Of a stretch of DNA of 64,000 nucleotides, positions 45,575 through 55,198 are shown piece after piece. Every line of letters begins with the position of its first letter. Positions within the stretch are counted from its first letter, which is position 1. The notes under the pieces are model-generated. The model was not told the DNA's origin and ran no database searches. It was given only the letters and a program-made list of their open reading frames with translations. The position numbers and the translations under genes were made by a program. The DNA comes from MH13 sp040219355 (GTDB lineage: Bacteria > Pseudomonadota > Alphaproteobacteria > Rhizobiales > MH13): the NCBI GenBank assembly GCA_040219355.1, contig JAVJSN010000002.1:1-64000 (forward strand), read 5' to 3'.

Positions 45575-46590
45575 TGGAAAACCGCTCGCTGCGCATCGTC
45601 GGCCTTGTCGGATGTCTGGTCTGGCTCTTTTTTTCGTTCTTCCCGCTTTATTGGGTGTTCGTGACGGCATTCAAACCGCCGCTCGCAGTTTCGCAGGGTG
45701 CAACCTACATTCCGTTCGTCGATTTCCAACCGACGGTGCAGGCGTTTCGCGATGCGTTTTCGGGAATTCGGGGCGATTTTTTTGGGCCCATCATGGCGTC
45801 CATCTCGATCTCGCTCGTGGCGACCGTGCTTTCGGTCTTCTTGGGCGCAATGGCCGCCTATGCGCTGGTGCGTTTTGAGTTTCGCATCCGCTTGGCGTCT
45901 GGGCTCATGTTTGGTGTGATCTCTATTGGCGGATTTGTTCTGCTCAATGGACTGTTCGATATCGGCGTGCCCTATGCGCTGCTGGTCGTTTTGGTGTTGG
46001 CGTTGGTCGTCTCCATCTGGATGAATCGATACGGGTTGCCTGGACCCGTGCTCGGCAACAATGATGTGACGTTTTGGTTTGTCTCACAGCGCATGTTTCC
46101 GCCTATCGTCTCAGCTTTTGCGTTGTTTCTGCTCTATGCCGAAATTGGCCGTGCGGGCTTTCCCCTGCTCGACAGTTTCTTCGGCATGGTGCTCGCCTAC
46201 ACTGCCTTCGGTCTGCCGTTTGCGGTGTGGCTGATGCGCGACTTTTTTTCCACTGTACCGGTGGAAGTGGAGGAGGCCGCGCAGGTCGATAATATCGGGC
46301 GCATGCGTATCTTCATTCAGATTGTGCTGCCGATGTCGCTGCCGGGACTGCTGGCGACGTCGATGATTGTGCTTGCCTTTATCTGGAATGAATTCCTGTT
46401 CGCCCTGCTTTTGACGTCAGGCGACTGGCAAACTTTGCCCATCCTCCTTGCCGGACAACAGTCCAGTCGCGGCGATGAATGGTGGGCGATCTCCGTTGCG
46501 GCACTGATCGCCATCATTCCGATGGTCGTGATCGCTGCAATTTTGGGCCGGATGATGCGATCCGGCCTTCTCTCCGGTTCAATAAAATAA
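45571..46590 (+). CDS. carbohydrate ABC transporter permease (CUT1, MalG/UgpE-like)
   Basis: A 339-residue permease with six membrane segments and an EEAAQVDNIGRMRIF loop (near 225-240) that contacts the ATPase. It overlaps the first permease gene by 4 bp. It is longer than the usual 270-280 residues: one extra hydrophobic stretch lies near residues 105-150, so it may have a seventh or eighth membrane segment. Confidence 0.92.
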   Translation: MMENRSLRIVGLVGCLVWLFFSFFPLYWVFVTAFKPPLAVSQGATYIPFVDFQPTVQAFRDAFSGIRGDFFGPIMASISISLVATVLSVFLGAMAAYALVRFEFRIRLASGLMFGVISIGGFVLLNGLFDIGVPYALLVVLVLALVVSIWMNRYGLPGPVLGNNDVTFWFVSQRMFPPIVSAFALFLLYAEIGRAGFPLLDSFFGMVLAYTAFGLPFAVWLMRDFFSTVPVEVEEAAQVDNIGRMRIFIQIVLPMSLPGLLATSMIVLAFIWNEFLFALLLTSGDWQTLPILLAGQQSSRGDEWWAISVAALIAIIPMVVIAAILGRMMRSGLLSGSIK

Positions 46591-46610
46591 TCTTCACAAG
46601 GGAGGAAACC

Positions 46611-48050
46611 ATGAAGAGACTTCTACTATCCACCGTGGCATTCGCAGCGCTGGGCGCTGGTACGGCCATGGCCTGTGAGCCCGACTACACCGGCGTTACG
46701 CTGAATGTGTCGACTCAGAACGGTCCTGCCATTGCCTCTGCTCTGGCGGCGGCTGCTGTCGGATGGGAAGAACGCACCTGCGGCACGGTCAATGTGATAG
46801 AGTTTCCGTTTGGTGAGCTTTATCCAAAATTCCTGACGGCCATGAGCCAGCAGACCGGCGACTTTGATGTCATCGGGTTTGTTCCAGCCTGGCTGCCAGA
46901 TTTTTCCACCTACCTGTCCAGCATGCCTGTTGAACTCCAGGAAGGGTCCAACTGGGACGATATCCACCCGGTTTACCGTGAGCGTTTGATGACGTGGAAC
47001 GGTGAAGTGAAGTCGGCCACAATGGACGGCGACATGCACATGTTGAACTTGCGGGCCGACCTCCTGGAAGATCCAGAGGAAATGGCCGCGTTTGAGGCAG
47101 CCTATGGCTATCCGCTCGCGGCACCGGTGACCTGGGCGCAGTATTACGACCAGGCGGAATTCTTCCATCGTCCCGATGATGGCCTGTTCGGCACCGCTGA
47201 AGCCTATCGTCGTGGCGGCCAGCAGTTCTGGTACTTCTTCTCCCACGCTGCCAGTTATACCAACAATCCGAGCAACCCTGGGTCCATGTTCTTCGATCCC
47301 GAAACGATGGATGCGCAGATCAACAACCCTGGTTGGCTTAGGGCTCTGGAAGAGTACAAGCGTGGGCTGGACTTCAACCCTCCTGGTGCTTTGAACAACG
47401 GGTCTGGCGATGTGCGTCCGCTTTATGCCGGTGGCACAGTGGCGATGAACATTGACTGGGCGGATTCAGGCGTTTTGGGTTCCACCGAAGGGTCGATTGA
47501 AGGCCATGTGCGCACGGCCATGCTTCCAGGCTCAACGGAAATTTGGAACCATGTGTCGGGTGAGTGGGACACATTTGACGAAGTGGTCCACTCTCCGTTC
47601 CTGGCCTTTGGTGGTTGGCAGTTGGCTGTTCCAGCCGACAGTGAAAACCCCGAAGCGGCTTGGGATTTCGTTGCTGAAGTGATTAGCCCCGAAGTGTCAG
47701 GCCAAGCCATCGTCACAGCAAACTCTGGCGTGAACCCCTATCGCTTCAGCCATTATGACAACCTTGAAAACTGGTCCTCGGTCTTCTCTGAGGAAGAGGC
47801 TGCCAGCTATCTGGGTGCGCAACGGGCGTCGCTTGATGCGCCAAACGTTGCACTCGACCTGCGGCTGCCGGGCTTCTTCTCCTACACTGAGATTTTGGAG
47901 ATTGAACTTTCCAAAGCCTTGGCTGGTCAGGTGACCCCGCAGGAAGCTCTCGATGCGATCGCTGAAGGCTGGGATGCTTTGACCGATGAGTTTGGTCGTG
48001 ACACCCAGCTGGCCGCCTATCGCGCTTCGGTTGGCCTTCCCCCGCTGTAA
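46611..48050 (+). CDS. carbohydrate ABC transporter substrate-binding protein (CUT1)
   Basis: A 479-residue periplasmic sugar-binding protein of the SBP_bac_1 family. The signal peptide ends near residue 20 (TAMA-C), and the start follows GGAGG. The lobe pattern and tryptophan-rich binding region (WAQYYD, FWYFFSH, WADSG) are typical of sugar binding. The cysteine at the start of the mature protein sits next to the predicted cleavage point, so a lipoprotein is possible, but the lipobox is not canonical. A strong hairpin follows the gene. Confidence 0.92.
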   Translation: MKRLLLSTVAFAALGAGTAMACEPDYTGVTLNVSTQNGPAIASALAAAAVGWEERTCGTVNVIEFPFGELYPKFLTAMSQQTGDFDVIGFVPAWLPDFSTYLSSMPVELQEGSNWDDIHPVYRERLMTWNGEVKSATMDGDMHMLNLRADLLEDPEEMAAFEAAYGYPLAAPVTWAQYYDQAEFFHRPDDGLFGTAEAYRRGGQQFWYFFSHAASYTNNPSNPGSMFFDPETMDAQINNPGWLRALEEYKRGLDFNPPGALNNGSGDVRPLYAGGTVAMNIDWADSGVLGSTEGSIEGHVRTAMLPGSTEIWNHVSGEWDTFDEVVHSPFLAFGGWQLAVPADSENPEAAWDFVAEVISPEVSGQAIVTANSGVNPYRFSHYDNLENWSSVFSEEEAASYLGAQRASLDAPNVALDLRLPGFFSYTEILEIELSKALAGQVTPQEALDAIAEGWDALTDEFGRDTQLAAYRASVGLPPL

Positions 48051-48071
48051 GCCATTTCGGCTGTATGCTTT

Positions 48072-48100
48072 GTGCCTCCCGGCCTATGGTCGGGGGGCAC
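48072..48100 (+). other. intercistronic hairpin after CUT1 binding-protein gene
   Basis: GTGCCTCCCG pairs with CGGGGGGCAC over 10 bp (one G-T pair) around a 9-base loop, 21 bases after the stop codon. No T-run follows. It separates the binding-protein gene from the ATPase gene and probably raises the level of the upstream transcript. Confidence 0.65.
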
Positions 48101-48120
48101 GTTCTTGAAGGAGACCGCGT

Positions 48121-49182
48121 GTGTCGCACGTTGAACTTAAAGACGTCACCAAGAATTTCGGCGACGTGAACGTAATTCCTCCGCTCTCGCTGAACATTGA
48201 GCAAGGCGAGTTCATTGTGCTGGTCGGACCGTCAGGTTGCGGCAAAACCACGACGCTGCGCATGCTCGCTGGGCTTGAGCTGCCCACATCTGGCGCGATC
48301 AGCATCAGCGGCAAGGACGTTACCTTTGCGCGCCCTGGTGAGCGTGACTGCGCGATGGTGTTCCAGAATTATGCGCTCTATCCGCACATGAGCGTGCGCG
48401 ACAATATTGGCTACGCGATGAAGGTGCATGGCACCGACAAAGCGGTAATCGAGGAGCGGGTTGGCGATGCTGCCAAACTGCTCGGCCTTGATCCTTATCT
48501 TGATCGCAAACCAAAGAATTTGTCCGGCGGGCAACGTCAACGCGTCGCCATTGGCCGGGCGCTTGTCCGCCAACCGCAAGTTTTCCTGTTCGACGAGCCA
48601 CTCTCGAACCTTGATGCCAAACTGCGCGTGGACATGCGCACAGAGATCAAACTGCTTCAGCGGCGCTTGGGCACCACCGCTGTTTATGTGACGCACGATC
48701 AGGTGGAGGCGATGACCATGGCCGACCGTGTGGTGGTGATGCGAAATGGTATTATCGAACAGGCTGCCGAACCGATTGTTCTTTATGAAGAACCAGCGAA
48801 CTTGTTTGTCGCCGATTTTATCGGCTCACCATCCATGAATGTGTTCAAGGCGGCTATCGAAAACGGTGCGGTGAAGCTCGGTGACCAGACGCTTCCCTTG
48901 CCGCCTGAAGAAGCGGCGCGCTTGGGCGATCGCAAGCAAGTGATGTTCGGTATTCGCCCCGAGCATATGCGTCAGTCCGCCCATATCGCGACGCTTACCA
49001 TTGATCCTGTGGTCATCGAACCGTTGGGTGCGCACACGCTGGTGCTTGGTACCATGAATGGCCAGAAAGTTACCGCCCAGGTCGACCCGCGCTTCGATGT
49101 GACGGTGGACGAGTCTTGCCAGATTACGGTCGATATGACGCAAGCGCATTTCTTTGATCCGCAAACCGAGCAGCGCCTGTAG
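48121..49182 (+). CDS. carbohydrate ABC transporter ATP-binding protein (MalK/UgpC-like)
   Basis: A 353-residue ATPase. Walker A GPSGCGKTT (near 38-46), LSGGQRQR, Walker B LFDEPLSNLD and the C-terminal TOBE domain are all visible. It begins with GTG behind AAGGAGA. It powers the two CUT1 permeases upstream; MalK-like ATPases can be shared between sugar transporters. Confidence 0.95.
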   Translation: MSHVELKDVTKNFGDVNVIPPLSLNIEQGEFIVLVGPSGCGKTTTLRMLAGLELPTSGAISISGKDVTFARPGERDCAMVFQNYALYPHMSVRDNIGYAMKVHGTDKAVIEERVGDAAKLLGLDPYLDRKPKNLSGGQRQRVAIGRALVRQPQVFLFDEPLSNLDAKLRVDMRTEIKLLQRRLGTTAVYVTHDQVEAMTMADRVVVMRNGIIEQAAEPIVLYEEPANLFVADFIGSPSMNVFKAAIENGAVKLGDQTLPLPPEEAARLGDRKQVMFGIRPEHMRQSAHIATLTIDPVVIEPLGAHTLVLGTMNGQKVTAQVDPRFDVTVDESCQITVDMTQAHFFDPQTEQRL

Positions 49183-49196
49183 GAGATAATGACCGA

Positions 49197-50693
49197 ATGC
49201 GGGATCTCTATCTGGCCATTGATGTTGGTACGGGCAGCCTGCGGGCTGCCCTTGTTGATCGGTCAGGGCATATCCTTGCTTTCGCGAGCCGCGAGCATGA
49301 TCAGATCGTGCTGCAGCATGGTTGGTCGGAACAGCGACCTGCCGATTGGTGGACCGGCACAGTCGAAAGTATCCGCGAGGTGTTGGGCAAGGTGGAAAAC
49401 GCGCCCGATCGCGTTGCCGCCATCTGCGCTTGTGGCCAGATGCATGGCTCGGTACTCATTGATGATGATGGTGAACTGACGCGCGACGCGGCGCTGCTTT
49501 GGAACGACAAGCGCGCGCTGCCGCAAGTGGAATCTTTTTCAGCGCGCGTGCCTGCCGACCAACCCCTGGCGCGCACCGCCAACATGCCGGCTCCGGCCTG
49601 GCCTGCGTTTAAGATTGCTTGGCTGATGGAGAACGATCCGCAGAGCGTGGTGCGGGCGTCCAGTTTGTTGATGCCGAAAGACTGGATCAACTTCAAGCTG
49701 ACCGGCGAGCGCGCGCAGGATGTTACGGAAGCGTCTTTGAGTTTCCTGATGGATTGGAAGACACGCACTTGGTCTGACGAGATGATTGCACTGACCGGTG
49801 TTCCGGGGCAGCTGCTCCCGCCGCTGCACAATCCGCAGGATGTGCTTGCTGGATTGTCTGATGAAGCTGCCGATCTGCTTGGGTTGAGCGCAGGCATTCC
49901 CGTTCTGGTTGGTGCTGGCGACTATCCGCTGGCGCTGCTTGGTTCCGGAGTGACCGAGCCTGGCACCGGGTCAGATGTCACAGGAACATCCACTATCATC
50001 ACGCTGATGCATGACACGCCGGTGCTTAATCCCAATGTTTCCAACGTCATCGGCGCGGGCGGCACATGGGGCAGTTTCACTCTGCTGGATGCTGGTGGTG
50101 ATGCTGTACGCTGGGCGCGACGAGCGTTTCATGACAATCGGCGCAGCTATGCTGAGGTTGCCGAGGTTGCCACGCAGGCTAAGGCTGGATCGAAGGGGTT
50201 GTTCTTCCTGCCTTACCTTTCTGGTGAACGCTTTGGTGATCACGCCAACTCGCGTGCGCAATTCTTTGGTCTGACCTCCTCGCATGGTTTGGCGGAAATG
50301 CACCGAGCTGTATTGGAAGGTGTGGCGTTTTCTGTGCGGCACCGTTTGGACGCGTTGCAAGGCGAGCATGGTCGGCCAGAGCGGATTGTTGCGTCGAGCG
50401 GTGGTGCCAAATCGCGCCTCTGGCTTGAAATCAAGGCAAGCATGTACAACGTTCCCTATGCCGTGCCCGAAGAACTGGAGTGCGGCGTCGTCGGCGCTGC
50501 CATACTGGCCTCTGTTGCCGCTGGCGATACTGCCAATGTGGGCGAGGCGACCCGCGCCATGGTCCGGTTTGCTAACGATGTTCATCCTGATCCCCGAGCG
50601 GTAGCGCTCTATGATGAAATGATGCCGGTTTACGCCGATCTCTATACGGGGGCACAGCCCTTTTATGCCCGTCTCGATGGGCTTTCTCTCTGA
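49197..50693 (+). CDS. FGGY-family sugar kinase (xylulokinase-like)
   Basis: A 498-residue carbohydrate kinase. The N-terminal IDVGTGSLRAALVD, GQMHGS near 83-88 and the DVTGTST phosphate segment in the second half mark an FGGY kinase, and xylulokinase or a related ketose or polyol kinase is most likely. It starts 14 bp after the ATPase gene. Ser in the first motif (GTGS) and the GAGDYP segment are normal for the family. It would phosphorylate the imported or reduced/isomerised sugar to feed the divergent pathway genes. Confidence 0.88.
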   Translation: MRDLYLAIDVGTGSLRAALVDRSGHILAFASREHDQIVLQHGWSEQRPADWWTGTVESIREVLGKVENAPDRVAAICACGQMHGSVLIDDDGELTRDAALLWNDKRALPQVESFSARVPADQPLARTANMPAPAWPAFKIAWLMENDPQSVVRASSLLMPKDWINFKLTGERAQDVTEASLSFLMDWKTRTWSDEMIALTGVPGQLLPPLHNPQDVLAGLSDEAADLLGLSAGIPVLVGAGDYPLALLGSGVTEPGTGSDVTGTSTIITLMHDTPVLNPNVSNVIGAGGTWGSFTLLDAGGDAVRWARRAFHDNRRSYAEVAEVATQAKAGSKGLFFLPYLSGERFGDHANSRAQFFGLTSSHGLAEMHRAVLEGVAFSVRHRLDALQGEHGRPERIVASSGGAKSRLWLEIKASMYNVPYAVPEELECGVVGAAILASVAAGDTANVGEATRAMVRFANDVHPDPRAVALYDEMMPVYADLYTGAQPFYARLDGLSL

Positions 50694-50709
50694 CCAGAAA
50701 GACACTCTG

Positions 50710-51534
50710 ATGACCGCGAATCCCCCCCTTTCTCTCCTCGACGGTAGATCAATCCCGCAACTGGGTTTTGGTCTTTGGCAAGTGCCCGAAGACACAACCG
50801 CCCAGACTGTGGCGCAGGCTTTGCAGCTTGGCTATCGTCTGCTCGATGGTGCTGCGATCTATGGCAATGAAGTCGGCCAGGGCGACGGCGTCCGCGCCTC
50901 CGGTCTGCCGCGCGACGAGGTATTCGTGACCACCAAGGTGTGGAACGACAAACAGGGCTTCGACAGCACACTGCGGGCAATTGATGCGAGCCTAGACCGT
51001 CTGGGGCTCGATGTCGTTGACCTCTGCCTTATCCACTGGCCATGCCCGGACAAAGGGCTCTATGTCGACACGTGGAAGGCCTTCATTCGCGCCAAGGAGG
51101 AGGGCAAGCTGCGTTCCATTGGCGTGTCGAACTTCGCGCCGGACCATCTTGAACGCATCATCGGTGAGACCGGTGTTACGCCGGTGCTCAACCAGATCGA
51201 GCTGCACCCACGTTTTCAACAGAGCGAACTGCGTGATTTCCATGATGAGCATAACATCATCACTCAAAGTTGGACGCCGCTTGGCAAATCTAAAAGCTTT
51301 GACAATCCTGTGATTGTCGCCATCAGCGAGCGTTTGGGCAAAAGCCCTGCACAAATCATTTTGCGGTGGCATGTGCAGCTCGGCTGTTCAGTGATCCCGC
51401 GCTCCACCAACCCTGAGCGCATGGCGCAGAACATGGCGCTGTTTGATTTTGAACTCAGCGCCGATGACATGGCCGCCGTAGCCGGCCTGGATGCCAATGA
51501 TCGGCTTGGGCCAGACCCAGCAACCTTCGAATAG
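50710..51534 (+). CDS. aldo/keto reductase (2,5-diketo-gluconate reductase type)
   Basis: A 274-residue NADPH-dependent reductase. The catalytic tetrad is visible as Asp46, Tyr51 (LLDGAAIYGNE), Lys76 (VTTKVW) and His in LIHWP, and the cofactor motif IPRSTNPERM is present. It begins 16 bp after the kinase gene and is the last gene of the operon. It could reduce an aldose or keto acid before phosphorylation. Confidence 0.9.
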   Translation: MTANPPLSLLDGRSIPQLGFGLWQVPEDTTAQTVAQALQLGYRLLDGAAIYGNEVGQGDGVRASGLPRDEVFVTTKVWNDKQGFDSTLRAIDASLDRLGLDVVDLCLIHWPCPDKGLYVDTWKAFIRAKEEGKLRSIGVSNFAPDHLERIIGETGVTPVLNQIELHPRFQQSELRDFHDEHNIITQSWTPLGKSKSFDNPVIVAISERLGKSPAQIILRWHVQLGCSVIPRSTNPERMAQNMALFDFELSADDMAAVAGLDANDRLGPDPATFE

Positions 51535-51799
51535 TAAGCTCGTCCGGCCATTGGGCCATGCGCCAGCCGTTTAATCCTTGCCGGAAAATCGATTGACTTC
51601 GCGCGGGCGATGGTTCACCTGTCGCCTCGCTTTGCTTGACGATCCATTGGCGCATCGCCATATAAAGTCATCGCTAAGGCGTTTGCCCAAAGATTTAACG
51701 ATTTTCGGGCTTTATCCCCCTGAAGCATACAGACGATCCGTATGCGAGCACCGGCTGCGCCTGAGGTTTTGACCCACGGCGCACTCTTCGTGCTCACCA

Positions 51800-53551
51800 A
51801 TGAGTATGACCCCGGTGTTCCAAAGCGCTGTTTGCCCAAGTGAGGCGCAGCGGCGCCAACTTTTTGAAAGAACAGATTTGACACAGTTTTCGGACCTCGG
51901 CCTCGCCGAGCCAATCCTTCATGCCGTTTCGGGTGAAGGTTACACAACCGCGACGCCTATCCAGGGTCAAGTGATCCCGTCCATGTTGGGCGGTCGCGAC
52001 ATTCTCGGCATTGCCCAGACAGGAACGGGTAAGACGGCGGCGTTTGTGCTGCCGCTGCTGCACGCTCTAGCGCTGGAAAAAGCAGCGGTGCAAGACGGCG
52101 ACGTTAACGACAAACGCGTTCACAAGACCTTTGTGGCACGCAAACCCAAAACCGCCAAGGCGCTGATCCTGGTGCCAACGCGCGAGTTGGCCCAGCAGAT
52201 ATCCGTCGCAGTGAAGACCTATGGCCGCAACTTGAAGCCTGTCGTTGCCGTAATAGTTGGCGGTGCCAGCGCATCGGTTCAGTCCAAAGCCATGGCGCAG
52301 GGCGTCGATATTTTGGTGGCGACGCCGGGCCGTCTGGAAGATCACATGCGCACTGGTGCGGTGCGGTTGAACGACACCGATCTGGTGGTGCTCGATGAAG
52401 CCGATCAGATGCTCGACATGGGCTTCATTCCTGCCATGCGCCGTATTCTGGCTGCTGTTGCGAGCCCAAGGCAAACGGTCCTCTTGTCGGCAACGATGCC
52501 CAAGCCCCTGGCGGCCTTGGCGAAGGACTTCCAGGACAACCCGGACAAGATCTCCGTTGCCGCCCAGTCGACCCCTATCGACAGGATTGCCCAGTCAGTG
52601 ATGCACATTCCTGCGGCGCAGAAGCGAGACAAGCTGCTTGATCTGCTTGCACCGCTTGAGGTGGAGCGTGCGATTGTTTTCACTCGCACCAAGCATGGCG
52701 CCGACAAGGTCGCCAAGTTCTTATCGTCCTATGGGCTGAAGAACGCGGTCATCCATGGCAACCGTAGCCAAGGTCAACGCGAGAAGGCGCTGCAAGCGTT
52801 CAAACGCGGTGATGTCAAAGCGTTGATTGCCACTGATGTGGCGGCGCGTGGTATCGATATTGATGGCGTTTCCCACGTCATCAATTTTGAGCTGCCGAAC
52901 GTGCCCGAAGCCTATGTTCACCGGATAGGGCGAACAGCCCGTGCCGGCGCCAGTGGGATTGCAATTTCTCTGGTCGATCCGGCTGAGCGAAAATTGCTGC
53001 GCGACATTGAACGCCTCATCAAACAGAGCGTGCCAGTGCACGGTGATGTAGACGCGGTTGAGCGCGTGAAGGTGCACGTTTCGACCCAGCTGCAAGCTGA
53101 AAACGATGGGAAGAAAAAAGACCGACACCGCGACCGGGTTAACCCGAAAGACAAGGGCAAGCGACGCGCTCCGACAGACGAAAACCGCCGTGACAGGCTG
53201 GTTTCAAAACCGTCGATGAAAAAAGGTGGCAAGCGCGAGACCTTTGGGTTTGATCCGTTGAATCCAACTGAGGTTGCCGCGCAAGGCAAGAAGCCTAGCC
53301 GCCAAGAGCGCAAATCTAGCGGTCCTGCTGGACGCGCGGGCGACGGTTCGAGCGGTGTGGTGAAATGGTTCAACAACCGCAAGGGCTACGGTTTCCTGGC
53401 ACAAGATAACGGCGGACCGGATGTGTTCGTGCATATCAGCGCAGTGGAAAAAGCTGGCCTGAAAGCCGTCAATGAAGGTCAGACATTCCACTATGAACTG
53501 GCCGAAGAAAAGCGTGGCAAACTAACGGCAGTGAACCTGCGCGCAGCTTAG
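51800..53551 (+). CDS. DEAD-box RNA helicase with C-terminal cold-shock domain
   Basis: A 583-residue RhlE-type helicase. Q motif near 48-55, AQTGTGKT (72-79), PTRELAQ, DEAD in VLDEADQML, SAT and HRIGRTARAG are intact. A basic linker of about 85 residues leads to a complete cold-shock domain (about 517-583) with RNP1 KGYGFL (528-533) and RNP2 VFVHIS (542-547). RNA unwinding and chaperone activity in the cold are the likely role. The start at 51800 has a weak ribosome-binding site; a TTG near 51878 is an alternative. Confidence 0.93.
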   Translation: MSMTPVFQSAVCPSEAQRRQLFERTDLTQFSDLGLAEPILHAVSGEGYTTATPIQGQVIPSMLGGRDILGIAQTGTGKTAAFVLPLLHALALEKAAVQDGDVNDKRVHKTFVARKPKTAKALILVPTRELAQQISVAVKTYGRNLKPVVAVIVGGASASVQSKAMAQGVDILVATPGRLEDHMRTGAVRLNDTDLVVLDEADQMLDMGFIPAMRRILAAVASPRQTVLLSATMPKPLAALAKDFQDNPDKISVAAQSTPIDRIAQSVMHIPAAQKRDKLLDLLAPLEVERAIVFTRTKHGADKVAKFLSSYGLKNAVIHGNRSQGQREKALQAFKRGDVKALIATDVAARGIDIDGVSHVINFELPNVPEAYVHRIGRTARAGASGIAISLVDPAERKLLRDIERLIKQSVPVHGDVDAVERVKVHVSTQLQAENDGKKKDRHRDRVNPKDKGKRRAPTDENRRDRLVSKPSMKKGGKRETFGFDPLNPTEVAAQGKKPSRQERKSSGPAGRAGDGSSGVVKWFNNRKGYGFLAQDNGGPDVFVHISAVEKAGLKAVNEGQTFHYELAEEKRGKLTAVNLRAA

Positions 53552-53574
53552 GGCTCCGACCCTACGCTTGCCGA

Positions 53575-55062
53575 TTAAAGAAGCCGGGTCGCCACCAAAA
53601 TGGCGGCCCCGCCCAATCCTGTGTAGAGCGCGCACCAAAGCACAGTGCGCGCCAGCACACTTCCCTCTTTGCCGACAAGACCGACCGTTGCCGCGCCTGC
53701 AATGATGTTGTGCGGCGCGATGATGTTGCCAATAGCCGACCCAAACCCTTGGGCCGCGACCATCGTTGTCGTTGGCAAGTTAAGCGCCTGCGCAGCCGAG
53801 ACCTGAAGCTCGGTGAACAGGATGTTGGACGTTGTCGCCGATCCGGTGATGAAGGTGCCAAGCACGCCGACAGCTGGCGCAAGCAATGGCCAAAACGTAC
53901 CCGTGGTTGCGGCTGCATCGGCGAGCGTCGTGATCATGCCCGACTGCACCATCAGTCGTGAAAGGGCCAGCATCACGAACAGTGCCATGGAGACTGCGAT
54001 GAGCCGCTTCAGGGCTTCGCGTGTTGCCGGCCAGATGGCGGTAGCGCGGCTTGTGATCAATGCGCCAACGATCAACCCACCCCAGAGCAGCGTGCCGGGG
54101 TGGTAGAGTGGCGCAAAGCTGCCTGAAAACTGCTCCAGATAATTCCAGTTTAGTGTCAGTTCGCTGGTCGCAGCGCGTAGCGGCTCGATCAGTCGTGTGG
54201 CCAAAACAAGTGCGACGATGATGAGATAAGGCGTGAGGTCAGCGGTTAGAGACCGCAGATTGATGGAGGTTTTCGCTCCGTGTCGGCGCAACAGCGTAAC
54301 GAAGACCGCCGTGCCGATTAGCGCGCCTGCAAGTGATGGCAGCTCAGGCCCGGCAAGAAAAGCGAGTACCAGAAACGGCACGAAGAAGCAGGTGCCCGCC
54401 AACAGTGTCCAGCCAAGCTCATTGCGCGTTATCGGGCCATCATCGGCCAGGCGAACCATGGCGAACAACAATATCCAGCCAAGGCAGGCATGAAGCATAG
54501 CAACATGTCCAGCGAGCGCTTCTGCGCTTAAACCAGTGAGTTCCAATTGTGCCAGCGTTGGTGTGCCAACGGCGCCGAATGAAACACCTGCAGCATGACC
54601 CAACAGCGCCAATGTAACGGCGCGGACCGGCGAATAGCCGATGCCAAGCAAGAGGGGGGCTGCCAAGGCAACCGGCGTGCCGAAGCCCGCGGCCCCTTCA
54701 ATAAACAAGCCAAAGAACCAGGCTATCAGAAGCGCTTGGATGCGACGGTTGTCGGTTAGGCCCGCCAGCGCGTCGCGGATACGGCTAATCGCTCCGACGT
54801 GGCTTTGGTAGGCGTACAGCGCCAGGGCCGGGAAGACGATCCATAGAATCGTGATGGTCGAATGTGCCGCTTCAGCAAGCGTGCCCGCGGCGGCGGAGCC
54901 TAGCGGGAGATTGACAGCCTCTGCCAGATTGAAAGGGCCAAACAGCGCCAATCCAGCAGCAATCGCGAAGCCAGCAAGCCCAGCAATGATCGCCGATGTG
55001 TGCAGCACCGCCATGCCAATAAGCACACAGACAAGAGGCAAAGCGGCAAGCAGAACGGGCAA
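53575..55062 (-). CDS. lctP: L-lactate permease (LctP family)
   Basis: A 495-residue inner-membrane protein with about 12-13 membrane segments. GAAGFGTPVALAAPLL near 129-144 and TGSATTSNILF near 405-415 are the family's conserved segments. It would take up lactate or glycolate with protons. Glycolate uptake or export is of interest because the apiose branch may produce it, but this link is speculative. It converges with the helicase gene with a 23-bp gap. Confidence 0.9.
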   Translation of the reverse strand: MPVLLAALPLVCVLIGMAVLHTSAIIAGLAGFAIAAGLALFGPFNLAEAVNLPLGSAAAGTLAEAAHSTITILWIVFPALALYAYQSHVGAISRIRDALAGLTDNRRIQALLIAWFFGLFIEGAAGFGTPVALAAPLLLGIGYSPVRAVTLALLGHAAGVSFGAVGTPTLAQLELTGLSAEALAGHVAMLHACLGWILLFAMVRLADDGPITRNELGWTLLAGTCFFVPFLVLAFLAGPELPSLAGALIGTAVFVTLLRRHGAKTSINLRSLTADLTPYLIIVALVLATRLIEPLRAATSELTLNWNYLEQFSGSFAPLYHPGTLLWGGLIVGALITSRATAIWPATREALKRLIAVSMALFVMLALSRLMVQSGMITTLADAAATTGTFWPLLAPAVGVLGTFITGSATTSNILFTELQVSAAQALNLPTTTMVAAQGFGSAIGNIIAPHNIIAGAATVGLVGKEGSVLARTVLWCALYTGLGGAAILVATRLL

Positions 55063-55198
55063 ATGGGCCTCTAGACGGTTTCTATCGCACGGAGCTGGTT
55101 TCTCCCAATCGATAGCCAGACGTCGTCAGCCTATCAAGCAACCCCTGATGGAAGAGCGCAAAATCTTCCCCCTAAACACATTGGGCAGTGACCGACCG

